Both the position numbers and the translations under genes were made by a program. Under the pieces are notes generated by a model that had not been told where the DNA came from, did no database searches, and worked only from the letters and a program-made list of their open reading frames with translations. From the NCBI RefSeq assembly GCF_000244875.1, contig NC_016791.1, positions 3,415,001-3,479,000 on the forward strand: a stretch of 64,000 nt of DNA, in the 5' to 3' direction. Shown here piece by piece: positions 1 to 8,213 of the stretch; position 1 is the stretch's first letter; each line of letters opens with the position of its first letter. Origin of the DNA: Clostridium sp. BNL1100 (GTDB lineage Bacteria; Bacillota; Clostridia; Acetivibrionales; DSM-1351).

Positions 1-927
1 TATTACAATAAAAACGGCGGCAAATAGCCAAAGGCCTCTCTGCCATATTAATGTTACTTGTGACAGCGTCAGGTTTGTAAGGCTTTCCAATAATTTTAGG
101 AATTCATTATTGACCATATACCTATCCCGTACTATAAACAACATGAGAATGGCTGTGGCAATGTTTAAACCCGCATTTGCGGCGGCCAGAGGTATGCTCC
201 AATATGGATAAATTGTCTTCCATACCAGAATACCAAGGCTTATAACCCCTAATAAAACTATACCGATTATATATGTATTCAATCTGTCGACATTGAGTAT
301 TGGCACAAAATGGCTTCCGTTCAATGAAACGCCAATAACCCCAGGTCGGAAGATTAATACCACTGTAACTATAACTGTAAAAAGCATCTCTGCAGTTGTA
401 GATACCCTTGATATTTTCTTTTTGCCATAGTCAGGTATATCGGGCAAATCTTTCAAAGTCCATTTTTTCTTTGTAAACGGGCTATGCCCCTCATGTACCC
501 CGCTTCTTTCCATAATTACAAATACCAGGGTAACCCAGAAGGCTCCCTGCAAAGCCCCTTGGAAAAATGCAGATATGATATTTGCAATAACGTTTGCCGG
601 CTTTTGTGCATCGGCAGGATCAAACAACCAGGCAAATATGGCTATAAATCCCATAGTCAGTGCAGCAATACATGTTACAATCTTTAGCAGGTTTATGTAC
701 TGGTTATAGATACTTGGGCCTATCAGGTATCTTCTTTCAGGATTATATTCAACTGCAAGTTTTACAGGGTTACCCAATTCCTCAAGGACTTCCTTTATCT
801 GGTCATCTGATGCATCCTCCGGCAACATATCCTGAATATTAGACCTAAGCTCCTTGCTTACATCCTCACGGATATTTTCCGGCAAGTGCTGTGTAACTGC
901 ATATATATAACGGTCAATCATCTCCAT
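1..927 (-). CDS. HAAS/DUF1700-like membrane protein, cut by window edge
   Basis: This open frame is read on the minus strand from ATG 927 to the left edge (309 codons, no stop seen). The first ~70 residues are soluble and acidic: an N-terminal MEMIDRYIYAV, then a stretch with LPEDASDDQIKEVLEELGNP. This is the typical helical HAAS layout. At least five hydrophobic segments follow, including one around GFIAIFAWLF, so it is probably an integral membrane protein. HAAS-domain proteins are commonly encoded directly after PadR regulators, and here the start overlaps the PadR stop by 14 bases, implying translational coupling. A GAGGAAAGG ribosome site precedes the ATG; a second ATG two codons later is possible. 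The family's role is poorly defined (regulatory or envelope-stress membrane proteins). The family call rests on pattern and context only. Confidence 0.72.
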   Translation of the reverse strand, partial: MEMIDRYIYAVTQHLPENIREDVSKELRSNIQDMLPEDASDDQIKEVLEELGNPVKLAVEYNPERRYLIGPSIYNQYINLLKIVTCIAALTMGFIAIFAWLFDPADAQKPANVIANIISAFFQGALQGAFWVTLVFVIMERSGVHEGHSPFTKKKWTLKDLPDIPDYGKKKISRVSTTAEMLFTVIVTVVLIFRPGVIGVSLNGSHFVPILNVDRLNTYIIGIVLLGVISLGILVWKTIYPYWSIPLAAANAGLNIATAILMLFIVRDRYMVNNEFLKLLESLTNLTLSQVTLIWQRGLWLFAAVFIVI

Positions 928-1270
928 AATCCCTTTCCTCCTCCAATAAATTCTCCAAATTCCCGGACAGTGTTCTCCATTCCTCTTTGAGACACTGAAA
1001 AACTTTTTTCCCTTCTTCACTAATTACGTAGAATTTTCTTGGTCTGGCTTCGCTTGTATCCCAATTGCTTACCAAAAGCTGCTGCTTCTCTAGCCTGCGC
1101 AATAGCGGGTAAAGGGTTCCTGCATCAATAGGATTGTTTTTTTGCTCCAGCTTTTGTACAAGTGAATAACCATACTCAGGGTTAAATAGTTGGCTGAGCA
1201 CCGATAGTATCAGGGTTCCTCTCTTTAGTTCCACAACCAGTGAACTTAGTATGTCATCTGTAGTTTCCAT
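914..1270 (-). CDS. PadR-family transcriptional regulator
   Basis: This is a 118-residue winged-helix regulator. The PadR core is visible: GTLILSVLSQL (helix 1), YGYSLVQKLEQ (helix 2), then the recognition region DAGTLYPLLRRLEKQQLL and the wing with PRKFYVISEEGKK. A short C-terminal helix would mediate dimerisation. An upstream ATG would add 16 residues, but ATG 1270 has an AGGTGG ribosome site directly upstream and gives the usual PadR length. It is the first gene of a two-gene unit with the HAAS membrane protein. PadR proteins repress their own or adjacent promoters; the dyad inside its own promoter suggests autoregulation (inference). Confidence 0.88.
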   Translation of the reverse strand: METTDDILSSLVVELKRGTLILSVLSQLFNPEYGYSLVQKLEQKNNPIDAGTLYPLLRRLEKQQLLVSNWDTSEARPRKFYVISEEGKKVFQCLKEEWRTLSGNLENLLEEERDYGDD

Positions 1271-1288
1271 TTTACCACCTCGATTAAC

Positions 1289-1318
1289 ATTATACTGTAT
1301 GTCGTACAATATTGTCAA
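1289..1318 (-). promoter_or_regulatory. Sigma-A promoter of the padR operon with internal dyad
   Basis: The minus strand reads TTGACA, an 18-base spacer, then TATAAT: a consensus vegetative promoter 19 bases upstream of the padR start codon. The spacer contains TGTA-N5-TACA, a small dyad of the kind PadR proteins bind, so it is a plausible autorepression operator. Confidence 0.7.
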
Positions 1319-1361
1319 TTCATTATTATTGTTTATTTGTAATTAATATTAATTTATACAT

Positions 1362-1400
1362 AAAAAAACTCCTATAGGTTAATTAGTTAACCCATGGGAG
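1362..1400 (-). terminator. Rho-independent terminator after the EFR1-type gene
   Basis: An imperfect hairpin, CTCCTATAGGTTAA paired with TTAACCCATGGGAG around a 4-base loop, is flanked by seven A on the plus strand. On the minus strand that is a stem followed by a T-run. It lies about 170 bases beyond the stop of the 1573-2358 gene. Confidence 0.65.
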
Positions 1401-1572
1401 CTGTAAAACTGATTCTGAATATCTATAAGTCAATCTACTGTGGAATACCTTTTAGAATACGCTTCAAGAAGGAATTTGTATATATGGGCTTTCATCCTTT
1501 TCAATCAGGAAGTAAACTATACATTATTTCCCATATGTTATCACTTTACAGGTTCTTTCGTCAATGCCGCCT

Positions 1573-2358
1573 TCATTCTAACATTTCACTGATGCTTATA
1601 TTGGGATTGGTATACCTTCCCTTTTTCTCGGTGCCTTTCCCAAATTGTATTGCCTTTGTCGGGCAAAAATGTATGCATGCCAGACACTGGTTACATTCCT
1701 TCCCCCACTTCGGCCTTTTATCTACTTTAATACTCTTGCAGGTACACACCTTTTCACAGATACCGCATCCATTGCAATTATCAGTTGCATAAAAGCTATC
1801 GGTTTTAATGGCATGCTTGTTAAACATGGGACTTATTAAGCCTGTAAACAGCCCGGGTAATGGGCCCTTTACCACATTGTACATTACTGGCTTTTTTTCC
1901 GATACAATTTCGGATATTTTTTTAGTAGTATTTTCTGCTTCAGCAAGCTTTTTCTCTTCCTTCTCTTTTGAATCTATATTGCCCATAACTATATAGTTGT
2001 TTGGCATTATGACAGAAAATCCGGCTGAAAGGTTTATATTTGCTGTCTTGAGGGTCTCCTCCATAACCTTTGTGGTGTTCCCAACATTACCGCCGCAGGT
2101 AGCAACACAAAAGGTGTAGTTGTTGTTATAGTTCTTTAATTTAAGCTTACTTATAAAATCAAGAACCATTCTGGGAGGTGCCCATGCATATACAGGAAAG
2201 ACAAATCCAATTATTTCACCATCCTCAAGATCATATTCAAAGAATTCTGCTCCACTGTTAACAACAGAAGCTATGGATACTAATTTTAAGTCGTTTTGTT
2301 GTGCAATGCTTTTTGCAATATAAAGTGAATTTCCCGTGCCTGAAAACCAAAATATCAT
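1573..2358 (-). CDS. EFR1-type flavodoxin-ferredoxin fusion
   Basis: This 261-residue protein fuses a flavodoxin-like N-terminus to a C-terminal bacterial ferredoxin. The N-terminus starts IFWFSGTGNSLYIAK, the phosphate-binding loop for FMN, and GFVFPVYAWAPP follows at about residue 55. The ferredoxin part carries CNGCGICEKVC around residue 195 and CNQCLACIHFCP around 222, two CxxCxxCxxxC motifs for two [4Fe-4S] clusters. Such EFR1 proteins are common in anaerobic Firmicutes and are assumed to shuttle electrons; their partners are unknown. It stands alone here, with its own terminator. Confidence in the fold is high; the physiological role is not known. Confidence 0.88.
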   Translation of the reverse strand: MIFWFSGTGNSLYIAKSIAQQNDLKLVSIASVVNSGAEFFEYDLEDGEIIGFVFPVYAWAPPRMVLDFISKLKLKNYNNNYTFCVATCGGNVGNTTKVMEETLKTANINLSAGFSVIMPNNYIVMGNIDSKEKEEKKLAEAENTTKKISEIVSEKKPVMYNVVKGPLPGLFTGLISPMFNKHAIKTDSFYATDNCNGCGICEKVCTCKSIKVDKRPKWGKECNQCLACIHFCPTKAIQFGKGTEKKGRYTNPNISISEMLE

Positions 2359-2521
2359 ATCATCACCCTTTCAAACCAATTAACTATGTTTATTATATCT
2401 ATATTTCAGCCAATGTGTAACATGCCTCAAATTTCCAACATATTATATTGTTAACTGATATTCTAAATGTACCACATTATGACACGAAAGCATATACTTC
2501 TAAAATTAAGGATGATCTATC

Positions 2522-3841
2522 ATGAGTTTGTATGAAAATATATTAAGCCGTAAAGAAAAAATAGCGGTAATAGGCCTTGGGTATGTGGGATTACCTCTTG
2601 CTATCGCATTTTCCAAAAGAGCCTCTGTCATAGGTTACGACATAAGTAATGAAAAAATAGAGCTGTATAATAAAGGTATAGATCCAACCAAGGAAGTAGG
2701 AGACTATGCAATAAAAAATTCTACTGTGGAATTTACGTCGGATGAAACACGGCTTAAAGAAGCAGGATTTTTTATTATCTCGGTACCCACACCTGTTAAA
2801 TCAGACCATACTCCTAATCTGAATCCCGTGGAACTGGCAAGCTGCATTGTGGGCAGAAATCTTGCCAAAGGGTCAATTGTTGTATATGAGTCGACTGTGT
2901 ATCCGGGCGTTACCGAGGAAATCTGCATACCCATACTGGAAAAGGAGTCAGGTATGAAATGCGGAGAAGATTTTAAGGTAGGCTATTCTCCTGAAAGAAT
3001 AAATCCGGGTGACAAGCAGCACAGGCTTGAAAATATAATAAAAGTTGTATCTGGTATAGATGCTGATGCACTTGATACAATCGCTAAGGTATATGCAATG
3101 GTTATAAAGGCAGGGGTATATCCTGCCGATTCAATTAAAGTCGCAGAGGCAGCAAAGGTTATAGAAAACTCACAGCGTGATATTAATATTGCATTTATGA
3201 ACGAAATTGCAATGGTTTTTAATAAAATGAATATTAATACCAAGTCGGTACTTGAAGCAGCCGGAACAAAGTGGAATTTTCTCAAGTTTTCCCCCGGATT
3301 GGTTGGAGGGCACTGTATAGGTGTTGATCCGTATTATTTTACCTATAAGGCTGAGCAATTGGGGTATCATTCTCAAATTATCCTATCGGGCAGAAGAATT
3401 AATGATGTTATGGGGAAATACATTGTTGAGAATCTTATAAAAAACATGATTACGGCCGATTTATCGGTTAAAAACTCCAAAATTGCAATACTTGGATTCA
3501 CTTTTAAAGAAAATTGTCCTGATACCCGCAATACAAGGGTTATAGATATAGTGGAAAGCCTCGGTGAATATGGTATTGTGCCCGTTATTTCTGACCCCGA
3601 AGCTGATGCTTTGGAAGCGAAGCAGGAGTACGGTGTTGATTTGACACCTATTGACGACATCAGAGGTATGGATGCAGTAGTTTTAGCCGTTAGCCATAAT
3701 TCGTTTCTAAAGCTATCAAAGGCCGATTTTGATAAGATGTTTAAGACTGATACAAAAGAAAGCAAAGTCATCATTGACGTTAAAGGTGCATTAAACAAAG
3801 ATGAATTTGTTAATCCTGAGTACATTTATTGGAGTCTGTAA
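2522..3841 (+). CDS. UDP-sugar 6-dehydrogenase, TviB/WbpO type
   Basis: This 439-residue nucleotide-sugar dehydrogenase oxidises C6 of a UDP-hexose (likely UDP-GlcNAc/GalNAc, or UDP-Glc) to the uronic acid with two NAD+. The Rossmann motif VIGLGYVGLPLA is at residue ~16, the linker VYESTVYPG follows, and the catalytic Cys265 sits in GGHCIGVDPYYF. The C-terminal UDP-binding half has GFTFKENCPDTRNT. Together these fit the UDP-N-acetylhexosamine dehydrogenase branch better than Ugd. An AAGGATGA ribosome site precedes the ATG. No glycan cluster surrounds it; its nearest possible partner is rfbB 22 kb away. The substrate assignment is inference. Confidence 0.85.
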   Translation: MSLYENILSRKEKIAVIGLGYVGLPLAIAFSKRASVIGYDISNEKIELYNKGIDPTKEVGDYAIKNSTVEFTSDETRLKEAGFFIISVPTPVKSDHTPNLNPVELASCIVGRNLAKGSIVVYESTVYPGVTEEICIPILEKESGMKCGEDFKVGYSPERINPGDKQHRLENIIKVVSGIDADALDTIAKVYAMVIKAGVYPADSIKVAEAAKVIENSQRDINIAFMNEIAMVFNKMNINTKSVLEAAGTKWNFLKFSPGLVGGHCIGVDPYYFTYKAEQLGYHSQIILSGRRINDVMGKYIVENLIKNMITADLSVKNSKIAILGFTFKENCPDTRNTRVIDIVESLGEYGIVPVISDPEADALEAKQEYGVDLTPIDDIRGMDAVVLAVSHNSFLKLSKADFDKMFKTDTKESKVIIDVKGALNKDEFVNPEYIYWSL

Positions 3842-3855
3842 ATAAATAAACAGCT

Positions 3856-3884
3856 AAGCCATTCTATAAGAAATGGCTTTTGTT
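3856..3884 (+). terminator. Terminator after the UDP-sugar dehydrogenase
   Basis: AAGCCATT and AATGGCTT form an 8-bp stem with an 8-base loop, followed by TTGTTTT. It begins 15 bases after the stop codon. Confidence 0.8.
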
Positions 3885-3948
3885 TTGCGCCAATCATGTT
3901 AAATAACAGACAATTTATGTTATATTGTCATATTAATGTAATATCTGT

Positions 3949-3977
3949 TTGAAAGTGGATGAGATGTAGAGTATAAT
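3949..3977 (+). promoter_or_regulatory. Promoter of the dockerin-CotH gene
   Basis: TTGAAA, a 17-base spacer and TATAAT form a near-consensus vegetative promoter. It is about 400 bases upstream of the CotH start codon, and no closer promoter of equal quality is apparent, which implies a long 5' leader. Confidence 0.6.
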
Positions 3978-4381
3978 TGTAATCGTATTAAAATATTTTT
4001 TTAAAAGTATTTTTATAAGCAGTACTGAACCTTGAAAAATCAATATTTCAAAAGAAATATATACGTTACACGGCCTGGTTGACGTCAAAAAATTGTATTT
4101 TAAGCAAATCTTAAAAATATTCATTTGCAAGCATTTTAATTGTGTTTTACGATAATTCATTGATAATCAAATCATTCTTAATACCCCCGAAAATTCTATT
4201 TCCCTCATAAAGTTTCAATAATCCTGCTGAAATCTTTTTTAGACTTACCAAGGCTTTTTTGTTTCACCTACTTATGTTATATGCAACTACTTAAAGTGGA
4301 CTCTACAGAGTTATTCTAGCGGTTTCTTAAAATAACCGCTGATTTTAATGTTTATCCAAATTATTTATAGGAGGTATTTTT
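3978..4381 (+). other. Long untranslated leader of the dockerin-CotH gene
   Basis: About 400 AT-rich bases separate the promoter from the AGGAGG ribosome site at 4369-4374. I see no gene here on either strand. A stem-loop (AGCGGTT paired with AACCGCT, 4318-4340) lies 42 bases before the start codon. Long structured leaders are known for cellulosome genes of related clostridia; whether this one regulates or stabilises the mRNA is inference. Confidence 0.45.
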
Positions 4382-6247
4382 ATGAAAAAAAGTCGTTTGC
4401 TAATTTTGTCAGCATTTTTTGCACTCTTTATTGTACTATTGCCTATGACAAATATTAGCGCAGCTACAATGTATGGAGACCTGAATTCGGATGGTTCAAT
4501 AGATTCTATAGACTATTCCATTATGAAAGGTTACCTTTTTGGCAGTATAACTATAAGTAATCCTACAGCAGCCGATGTAAATGGAGACGGTAACATAGAT
4601 GCAATCGATTTATCATTAATGAAACAATATATTCTGCACATTATTACTAAGTTTCCGGCAGATAATACTACAACGCCAGTAGATAATTCTCCTGCAGCTC
4701 AATTGACCGGAGATATCCTTTTCTCTGTACCAAGCAGTACTTTCAGCAACCAGGTCTCAGTGTCATTGAGCTCAAAAGTTGCTAACTCTCAAATCCGTTA
4801 TACTACCGACGGAAGTGTTCCTACAGCAAGTTCTCCTTTATACAGCAGTCCTTTGTCGTTTACCAAGACAACACAGTTGAGAGCTCAATCCTTTGTAAAT
4901 GGAGCTGTAAGCGGTAATATGGGTACTGCAATCTATGTTGCAAGTGCTATAAATTCAAAGCATGATCTCCCTGTATTGATTCTGGATGCCTACGGCGGTG
5001 GAAAACCGGCTCGTGACTACAAAGACGTTGCCGTTATGCTCATGGAGCCGCAGAACAACGAAGCTTCATTATTACAAACCCCTACAGTTGCCACTCGCGC
5101 AGGTTTTCATGTACGTGGTCAGTCCTCTGCTAATTTCGAAAAGACTCCTTATCGTCTTGAATTGTGGGATAACAAAAACGATGATGCAAAGTATCCCCTG
5201 TTAGGTATGCCGGGGGACGGCGACTGGGCATTGCTCTCACCTTTCCCCGATAAATCTCTTATAAGAAATGCTCTTGCTTATGAATTAGGAGCCAGTATGG
5301 GATTGAAAGCACCAAGATACAGATTTGTTGAAGTATACCTGAATCTTGATAATCAACCGTTATCCTCCGCAGATTACCAGGGTGTATATCTGCTGACAGA
5401 AACACTGGAAATTGACAAGGATCGTGTCAATATTAAAAAACTCAAGGACGACGACCTTACAGAACCGAATATTACCGGCGGTTACTTGATGCAGTTCAAC
5501 ATGATGGCAACTGACGGACCATTGGTAAAAGGATCAGGCTGGAACGATCTTGAGATAACAGATCCTGATGATTTGTTGCCTGAACAGTTGACTTGGATAA
5601 GCAACTATATTCAAAAGGTACATAATTCTATTCGCAGTACTAATCCTTCTGACCCAACCACCGGATATCCTGCTTATATCGACGTTGATTCCTTCATAAA
5701 TTACATTATTGGAAATGAAATTGCCCGTGAAGGCGACTCATACATGCGCAGTACCTACATATATAAGGATCGTGGTGCAAAACTGGCAGCAGGCCCACTT
5801 TGGGATTATGATCTGGGCTATAATTGCGTAACCGGTATGATGGGTATGCCGACAAACTATGTAGAAGGCTGGCAGTTCCAGCCAATGTATGGAATGAGTT
5901 CTACTTGTGACTGGTACTACAAGCTTATGCAGGACCCTACTTTCCAAAGCAAGATCAGTGCACGCTGGCAGGAATTACGTAGCGGACCTCTTTCTGATAC
6001 ACAGATAAAAGCATTGGTTCAAAAGCTGACAACACCTTTAACAAACGGCGCTAAACGTAATTTCCAGAAGTGGAACAACTTGGGCACCGCAAATGTGGGT
6101 GGTTTCAGTACACAAACAACACAGACCTGGGAAGAGCAAATAACAATTTTACAGAACTTTCTGCTCCAAAGGGCTGCCTGGTTGGATAAATCCGGATGGA
6201 AACCAACTACAAGCACTAATCCCGGATGGCCCGGTTGGGGTGGTTAA
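4382..6247 (+). CDS. Secreted dockerin-CotH kinase-fold protein (cellulosomal)
   Basis: This is a 621-residue exported protein. Residues 1-28 are a signal peptide (MKKSRLLILSAFF start, ISAA cleavage region). Residues 30-94 form a type I dockerin: two Ca-binding repeats with DLNSDGSIDSIDYSIMKGYL and DVNGDGNIDAIDLSLMKQYI, which should bind scaffoldin cohesins. Residues ~112-190 resemble a chitobiase C-terminal-type beta domain (IRYTTDGSVPT). Residues ~198-600 are a CotH domain with HVRGQSSANFEKTPYRLELW, GVYLLTETLEIDKDRVNIKKL and LWDYDLGYN. CotH proteins are atypical protein kinases in spore coats; dockerin-bearing CotH proteins place the fold in cellulosomes, where their substrate is unclear. 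The dockerin is N-terminal, the less usual position. The protein ends in a Gly/Trp/Pro tail. It is monocistronic, with promoter and terminator. Confidence 0.92.
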   Translation: MKKSRLLILSAFFALFIVLLPMTNISAATMYGDLNSDGSIDSIDYSIMKGYLFGSITISNPTAADVNGDGNIDAIDLSLMKQYILHIITKFPADNTTTPVDNSPAAQLTGDILFSVPSSTFSNQVSVSLSSKVANSQIRYTTDGSVPTASSPLYSSPLSFTKTTQLRAQSFVNGAVSGNMGTAIYVASAINSKHDLPVLILDAYGGGKPARDYKDVAVMLMEPQNNEASLLQTPTVATRAGFHVRGQSSANFEKTPYRLELWDNKNDDAKYPLLGMPGDGDWALLSPFPDKSLIRNALAYELGASMGLKAPRYRFVEVYLNLDNQPLSSADYQGVYLLTETLEIDKDRVNIKKLKDDDLTEPNITGGYLMQFNMMATDGPLVKGSGWNDLEITDPDDLLPEQLTWISNYIQKVHNSIRSTNPSDPTTGYPAYIDVDSFINYIIGNEIAREGDSYMRSTYIYKDRGAKLAAGPLWDYDLGYNCVTGMMGMPTNYVEGWQFQPMYGMSSTCDWYYKLMQDPTFQSKISARWQELRSGPLSDTQIKALVQKLTTPLTNGAKRNFQKWNNLGTANVGGFSTQTTQTWEEQITILQNFLLQRAAWLDKSGWKPTTSTNPGWPGWGG

Positions 6248-6385
6248 TCTAGGAAACCATGAAGCCATATAATATCCTCCTCTTGGGCGGGATAATACAT
6301 GCATTCTAAAGCCAAAAGCGGAGGATTCCTTTCAAAGAAAACTGTAGTAACTACTTTGAGTAGCAATTTGGCATATATATTAAAA

Positions 6386-6423
6386 GCATCAATCAGCGAT
6401 TATTTCTGATTGATGCCTTTTTT
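6386..6423 (+). terminator. Terminator after the CotH gene
   Basis: An 11-bp perfect stem (GCATCAATCAG / CTGATTGATGC) with a 9-base loop is followed by a T-run. The 140 bases between the CotH stop and this hairpin hold no recognisable feature. Confidence 0.9.
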
Positions 6424-6491
6424 ATCCCCGTTATTTTCTTTGAATTACCTGCAATTAACAATTTCAAATATTACACATATATAAATTTTAA

Positions 6492-6935
6492 TTAAAGAAG
6501 ATTTGGATTTATTCCTATGTAGACGTCGATAATCATATCATCAATGGTCAGCCCGGGCATTGGTTCATTAATAAGAACATTGTACCCTACTGTTATCTGC
6601 TGCAAATCATTTTCCTGGATAAATAAAAGCATTTCGTTGTATGTCCTCTGCAAATCAGCCGGATTGCCTTTGTGCCTTGCATACACTGCATTTGTTACCC
6701 TAAATAAAGGTTTAAATACGTAGTCACCCGATAGTTCCAACTCCTTATCCATTGGCACAAGTATTTCCATATCCAATAAAGGTTCTTCATTTTTTGTTTC
6801 GATTGAAAAAGTTACCGTAACTATGGGCCCGGCTTGAGTTGCACCATTACTTTGAAGAAACTCTCCTATTTTCTCCATTTCGTCGTCTAATTGTCTCTGA
6901 GTCATCTTTTTTCTAAGAGACAGAACATTTTCCAT
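6492..6935 (-). CDS. GyrI-like/DUF5085-like effector-binding domain protein
   Basis: The open frame extends up to 7034, but the likely start is the Met at 6935 (MENVLSLRKKMTQRQLDDEM). The upstream 33 residues are Cys/Ile-rich and not protein-like, although the ribosome site at 6935 (GGTAAAGAG) is only moderate. The resulting 147-residue protein alternates beta strands and helices (GPIVTVTFSIE, FRVTNAVYARHKG, LQQITVGYNVL) in the pattern of the GyrI/SOUL-type effector-binding fold. It has no DNA-binding domain and no signal peptide. No partner gene adjoins it: it reads alone between the CotH terminator and the MBL module. The family name is tentative. Confidence 0.55.
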   Translation of the reverse strand: MENVLSLRKKMTQRQLDDEMEKIGEFLQSNGATQAGPIVTVTFSIETKNEEPLLDMEILVPMDKELELSGDYVFKPLFRVTNAVYARHKGNPADLQRTYNEMLLFIQENDLQQITVGYNVLINEPMPGLTIDDMIIDVYIGINPNLL

Positions 6936-7139
6936 TATAAACTCTTTACCTGATTCTACCATGTGTTTACATATTCCCCTATCTATGTATAATATTTGCA
7001 AACATCTGCAATCTATATTATATATCATTATCAAATAGGTTACTATAGCTTTTTAGTAGATCATATCTACATATCCGTTAAGCCAATCCACCAAAGTCTG
7101 AGTGTAAGGTGAAAATTTTTTCTGATGGGTAAAGATATC

Positions 7140-8213
7140 CTACAGTTCGAATAGATTCAAACCATGTCTTAAATAGTAATTTACGGCATCGTTGCTATTC
7201 TTATGGTCATTTAGATAATTTCTAAAGGATTTAAACATCTGATTTATCCCCATCTGATAGTTATGGTATTTCACCGCTGTTTTCCGGTCACTTTCTGTAT
7301 ATTGGCCGGCATCAATTTCAAATCCCACCATTTTCATATATCCGCAAAGACTTCTGGAAAATAGAGGAAAATATTTATTATTTATCGTATTAAGCAGCGA
7401 TGACAATGCAACCTCCCCTACACCGTCATAACTCAGTAAACTTCTATAAACGTTTACCAAATTCGCCTCTTCATTATCTTCACCATTACTGCGGTATGAC
7501 TTAATCTGCCCCAAAAGCTCTCTGAATTCATTATATTCTCTTAAAAGAGTTTCCATTGCTTCTCCATCCTCTTCCCTGAGTAAATTCCATCTGAATCTTC
7601 TGTTAATATTAAAGTTTGGAATAACAGCCTTAATTGCTGTATCAAATCCAAGGATATTTTCTCCGCCTATCTCCTCCATGTTTAAAAAAGTGTCCAGATT
7701 CTCTTTATTGCTGTTTTTTTTCGCAACCCATTCTCTGTACGAATTACCATCACCAACAATTTCTCCGGTAATGTACACCTTCAACAAACTTTTTTTCAAG
7801 TTTTCAAGTTTTCCCAGAAGCCTCTTACTTTTCTCATAACTGTCTGCAACTTGCTTTGTAACATTATGGTTTATTGATAAATTTACATACCAAGGGTTGG
7901 ACAGATCAAGGGACAAATTGTCATAGAATTCGGAATTTTTCTTGGGATCAATTATTATAGAATATTCATCGGCTATAGTTTTAAGTTCTATATCGTAGTA
8001 ATAATTCTCAAATAAAACCCTATTTACTTCTTTTCCGATATTCAAGAAAAAGCTTATTATCTGAGAATCAAGGAGCCTTTCAACAGTAAACATTTCTGAG
8101 GTTAAAGCATCTCCTCCTTGATTTATATAATATTCGAAGTAATATGTACTATTAACTGCGGCATCCAAATATCCAAGTATTCTAACACTATCATTAGTAA
8201 TTTCAGGGCACAT
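7140..8213 (-). CDS. Uncharacterised protein coupled to the MBL-fold gene
   Basis: This 357-residue, mostly helical, charged protein is without signal peptide or membrane segment. I do not recognise a full-length family. Around residues 255-290 it contains YDGVGEVALSSLLNTINNKY and then FPLFSRSLCGYMK. That is reminiscent of the helical motif (small-x-G-x-x-x-x-S-x-L-L-x-x-x-x-P-x-x-F-P) in some restriction- and McrB-associated N-terminal domains. The start overlaps the end of the upstream MBL gene by 11 bases, so the two are almost certainly co-translated. Function unknown; the pair may act together (inference). Confidence 0.75.
   Translation of the reverse strand: MCPEITNDSVRILGYLDAAVNSTYYFEYYINQGGDALTSEMFTVERLLDSQIISFFLNIGKEVNRVLFENYYYDIELKTIADEYSIIIDPKKNSEFYDNLSLDLSNPWYVNLSINHNVTKQVADSYEKSKRLLGKLENLKKSLLKVYITGEIVGDGNSYREWVAKKNSNKENLDTFLNMEEIGGENILGFDTAIKAVIPNFNINRRFRWNLLREEDGEAMETLLREYNEFRELLGQIKSYRSNGEDNEEANLVNVYRSLLSYDGVGEVALSSLLNTINNKYFPLFSRSLCGYMKMVGFEIDAGQYTESDRKTAVKYHNYQMGINQMFKSFRNYLNDHKNSNDAVNYYLRHGLNLFEL

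Noticed and set aside
1394-1996. Plus-strand frames over the flavodoxin-ferredoxin gene
   Set aside because: They are shadows of the minus-strand gene with its clear 4Fe-4S motifs.
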